A stretch of DNA of 7,280 nucleotides, taken from positions 1 through 7,280 of the forward strand of contig JAUXLO010000090.1 of assembly GCA_030623665.1 (NCBI GenBank), read 5' to 3'. A program made the position numbers and the translations under genes. Source of the DNA: Planctomycetota bacterium. Its GTDB lineage: Bacteria > Planctomycetota > Brocadiia > Brocadiales > Bathyanammoxibiaceae. A model generated the notes under the pieces. It was given only the letters and a program-made list of their open reading frames with translations, was not told the DNA's origin and did not search any database. This document shows, piece by piece, positions 5,505 through 7,280 of the stretch (its first letter is position 1; every line of letters begins with the position of its first letter).

Positions 5505-6866
5505 TTAATGTTCCTGCAATGCTTCACTCTCAAGTAGTTCCTTTATCTCACCTGCCAGGTAAAAGGAACCTGTTATGCATATACAGTCCTCCGGCCGGGC
5601 AAGTTCCTTTGCCTGCTTCAGCGCCTCGCGCGGGTCATCCGCCACCAGGCACTCTCCACCCTTGCGTAGATACGCTCCCATCCTTTCCGCCAGCAGCCGT
5701 GGCGGCACGGACCTGGGCAGGTCGGCGGCAGTCAGAACCACCTTATGTGCCATAGGCACTACCTCCTCAAATATCCCCTCCAAATCCTTGTCCATTGACA
5801 GGCCCAACACCAGTATCAACCTGTCAAAACTCACGGCCTTTCTTAGGGTGTCTACGAGGGCATGCATGGAAGAAACGTTATGGGCGGCGTCTAAGATTAC
5901 AAGCGGTCGCTTAGAGACCGCCTCTATCCTGGCCGGACACTGCAGACCTCGTAACGCCTTCACCGCCACCGCCTCGTCCCACGGAATGCCACCATGCTCT
6001 GCCAACACCTCCACCGCACCCGTGGCCGAGGCCAGGTTCTCCGCCTGATGGTCGCCCAGAAGCGGAAGCCGCATATTATTATACACCCTCTTCCACGTCT
6101 TTATGCCGCACACGAGGCCATCGAGCGCAAGACCTTTCAGACCAAGAATCTCTATGTCTCTGCCTACAAGATAGAGCCGCGCACCGTTTTCACTGCATTT
6201 CTTCTCAATAGCTTCAAGGGCCTCATGGGGCTGGGGAGAGGAGACTACCGGCACACCTTCTTTAACTATACCAGCCTTTTCTCCGGCTATCTGTCCCAGG
6301 GTCTCGCCCAATTTATCCATATGGTCAAAACCTATCCCTGTAATGACGGACACGCTGGGCCTTATCACGTTGGTAGCATCAAGCCTGCCGCCCATACCCA
6401 CCTCAAGCACCGCCCAATCCACCCCCATATCCCTAAAATACATCAGCGCAAGTGCGGTAACGATCTCAAAGAACGTCGGGGCAAGGAGCAGGTCCCTCTG
6501 CCGTTCCTTCACTATATAGTGCCTCAGCCGTCCAAGAAGCCTGCGGACCTCCTCCTTTCCAACCATCTCGCCATTCACCTTTATCCTCTCTTCGAGGTGT
6601 ATCAGATGCGGCGAGGAAAAGAGCCCTACCTTGAGGCCCGCCTCACTCAAGAAGCGTGCTATCATGGCTGCCGTGGAACCCTTACCCTTGGTGCCGGCCA
6701 CGTGAACTGCAGCAAGCCCTCTGTGCGGGTTTCCTGCCTGAGACAAAAGGCGCTCTACACGGTCCAGGTCAAAACCTGGTATGTCGTACTTATACTTGGT
6801 CTGCTTCTCGTAATCTATCGCCTGGAAGAGGAACGCAAGCGCCTGTTCGTAAGAGCCAAATTGCAT
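5505..6866 (-). CDS. folC: bifunctional dihydrofolate/folylpolyglutamate synthase FolC
   Basis: It joins glutamate to dihydropteroate to make dihydrofolate and then adds further glutamates to reduced folates, using ATP; it is a cytoplasmic Mur-ligase-family enzyme. The 453 residues are close to the usual length. Motifs in order are the P-loop HVAGTKGKGST (55-65), SSPHL (84-88), LEVGMGGRLDATN (154-166), GFDHMDKLG with GEKAGIVK (179-202, the region holding the lysine expected to be carbamylated), GDHQAEN (271-277), PARIE (311-315) and DAAHN (326-330) at the start of the C-terminal domain. The ATG at 6866 has AAGG 9 nt upstream. It is divergent from aroB, 83 nt away, and convergent with the AMMECR1 gene. 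Whether it performs both reactions cannot be told from sequence alone. A 295-residue frame on the opposite strand is a shadow of this gene. Confidence 0.96.
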   Translation of the reverse strand: MQFGSYEQALAFLFQAIDYEKQTKYKYDIPGFDLDRVERLLSQAGNPHRGLAAVHVAGTKGKGSTAAMIARFLSEAGLKVGLFSSPHLIHLEERIKVNGEMVGKEEVRRLLGRLRHYIVKERQRDLLLAPTFFEIVTALALMYFRDMGVDWAVLEVGMGGRLDATNVIRPSVSVITGIGFDHMDKLGETLGQIAGEKAGIVKEGVPVVSSPQPHEALEAIEKKCSENGARLYLVGRDIEILGLKGLALDGLVCGIKTWKRVYNNMRLPLLGDHQAENLASATGAVEVLAEHGGIPWDEAVAVKALRGLQCPARIEAVSKRPLVILDAAHNVSSMHALVDTLRKAVSFDRLILVLGLSMDKDLEGIFEEVVPMAHKVVLTAADLPRSVPPRLLAERMGAYLRKGGECLVADDPREALKQAKELARPEDCICITGSFYLAGEIKELLESEALQEH

Positions 6867-6877
6867 TCAAACGTACC

Positions 6878-6906
6878 TTGACATAATGCCCTTAAAATTA
6901 TATGCT
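6878..6906 (+). promoter_or_regulatory. strong sigma70-like promoter for aroB
   Basis: A perfect -35 TTGACA (6878-6883) is followed by a 17-nt spacer and -10 TATGCT (6901-6906). Transcription would begin near 6913, giving a leader of about 37 nt that ends in AAAGGA and the aroB ATG. The -35 lies over the folC leader, and the -10 overlaps the folC -10. Confidence 0.65.
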
Positions 6907-6924
6907 TCGAATCCAACCCCGCAA
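6897..6924 (-). promoter_or_regulatory. candidate promoter for folC
   Basis: On the minus strand a perfect -10 TATAAT (6902-6897) is preceded by a 16-nt spacer and a weak -35 TTGCGG (6924-6919). Transcription would begin near 6890 with a leader of about 24 nt. It overlaps the aroB promoter by 2 nt at the -10 elements, so both are unlikely to be occupied together. Confidence 0.45.
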
Positions 6925-6949
6925 ATGGAGAGCGGGTAAAGGAAATGAT

Positions 6950-7280
6950 ATGAAAACGGTAAGGGTAAGTCTAGGTTCAAGAAGCTACAAGATCCAGATC
7001 TCTGCCGGGGTCTTAGGAGAACTCGGCAGGCTTCTCAAGGAATATCCAGACGTAACTAAGGTCATAATTATAACCGACAAGAACGTGGAGCGTTTTTACG
7101 GGGATATTGTAACAAAGGGCCTCCGTTCTCACAAGTCGGAGGTGGCGGTAATATCCATTGACCCTGGGGAAGAACAAAAGTCCTTATCAATGGCGGAAGA
7201 CCTGTACAAGAGGCTATTCGAGCACGAGGTGGACCGCAAGGGGCTGATAATCGCGCTGGGCGGTGGAGTGGTGGGAGACC
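6950..7280 (+). CDS. aroB: 3-dehydroquinate synthase AroB, N-terminal 110 residues (cut by window end)
   Basis: It converts 3-deoxy-D-arabino-heptulosonate 7-phosphate to 3-dehydroquinate, the second step of the shikimate pathway, using NAD and a divalent metal. The visible part is the NAD-binding half: ITDKNVERFYGD (41-52), the DPGEEQKS segment (71-78) and ALGGGVVGD (102-110), the glycine-rich NAD-binding motif of the family. The metal ligands lie in the missing C-terminal part; a full protein is usually about 350-370 residues. The ATG at 6950 is preceded by AAAGGA at 6-nt spacing; an ATG at 6945 reads only two codons before a stop. The reading frame is intact up to the window edge. Confidence 0.95.
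   Translation, partial: MKTVRVSLGSRSYKIQISAGVLGELGRLLKEYPDVTKVIIITDKNVERFYGDIVTKGLRSHKSEVAVISIDPGEEQKSLSMAEDLYKRLFEHEVDRKGLIIALGGGVVGD

Noticed and set aside
5994..6881. 295-residue open frame opposite folC
   Set aside because: It lies on the other strand over the conserved folC frame, has no recognisable domain and no good start signal, and folC motifs explain the sequence.
6903..6910. TGCTTCGA, also present at 1733-1740, as a shared operator
   Set aside because: An 8-nt match between two places in 7 kb is readily chance, and the contexts differ (leader hairpin versus -10 region).

Overview
The window holds six protein genes in four strand blocks, plus the truncated end of a tRNA gene. From left to right these are tRNA-Gln(TTG) (minus, cut by the window edge), ilvD (minus), a tight plus-strand cluster of four genes (a DUF523/TudS-like protein, a YqaA-type VTT membrane protein, an exported MEMO-AMMECR1 fusion and a stand-alone AMMECR1 protein), folC (minus) and the first 110 codons of aroB (plus, cut by the right edge). 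Coding density is high. All proteins are full-length where visible, and I see no insertion sequence, CRISPR array, rRNA or prophage gene.

Organism: a bacterium, with housekeeping biosynthesis genes, Shine-Dalgarno sites, sigma70-like promoters and a Sec-type signal peptide. Base composition is roughly balanced. The cluster of MEMO/AMMECR1 genes, the archaeal-like short IlvD and the hairpin-rich intergenic sequence would fit a lineage such as Planctomycetota (for example Brocadiales) or another deep Gram-negative group. This assignment is a weak inference; no marker here fixes the phylum.

Left part (1-1981): IlvD makes the 2-keto acid precursors of valine, leucine and isoleucine. Its reading frame runs into the downstream tRNA-Gln gene on the same strand, so the last four codons and the stop lie inside the tRNA. 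The 267-nt gap upstream carries back-to-back promoter candidates, one for ilvD and one for the plus-strand cluster, and each leader contains inverted repeats near the ribosome binding site.

Middle part (1982-5309): the four genes are separated by 0 to 6 nt and are almost certainly one transcript. MEMO and AMMECR1 are two of the three parts of the widespread but biochemically unexplained AmmeMemoRadiSam set. Here MEMO and AMMECR1 are fused behind a signal peptide and followed directly by a second, leaderless AMMECR1 protein. The radical-SAM partner is not in the window. A probable [4Fe-4S] desulfidase-family protein and a membrane protein precede them.

Right part (5310-7280): a 195-nt convergent gap holds four inverted repeats, three of them with a TTA loop. 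folC (folate polyglutamylation) and aroB (shikimate pathway, which feeds chorismate to p-aminobenzoate and folate) are divergent, with overlapping -10 elements in an 83-nt gap.
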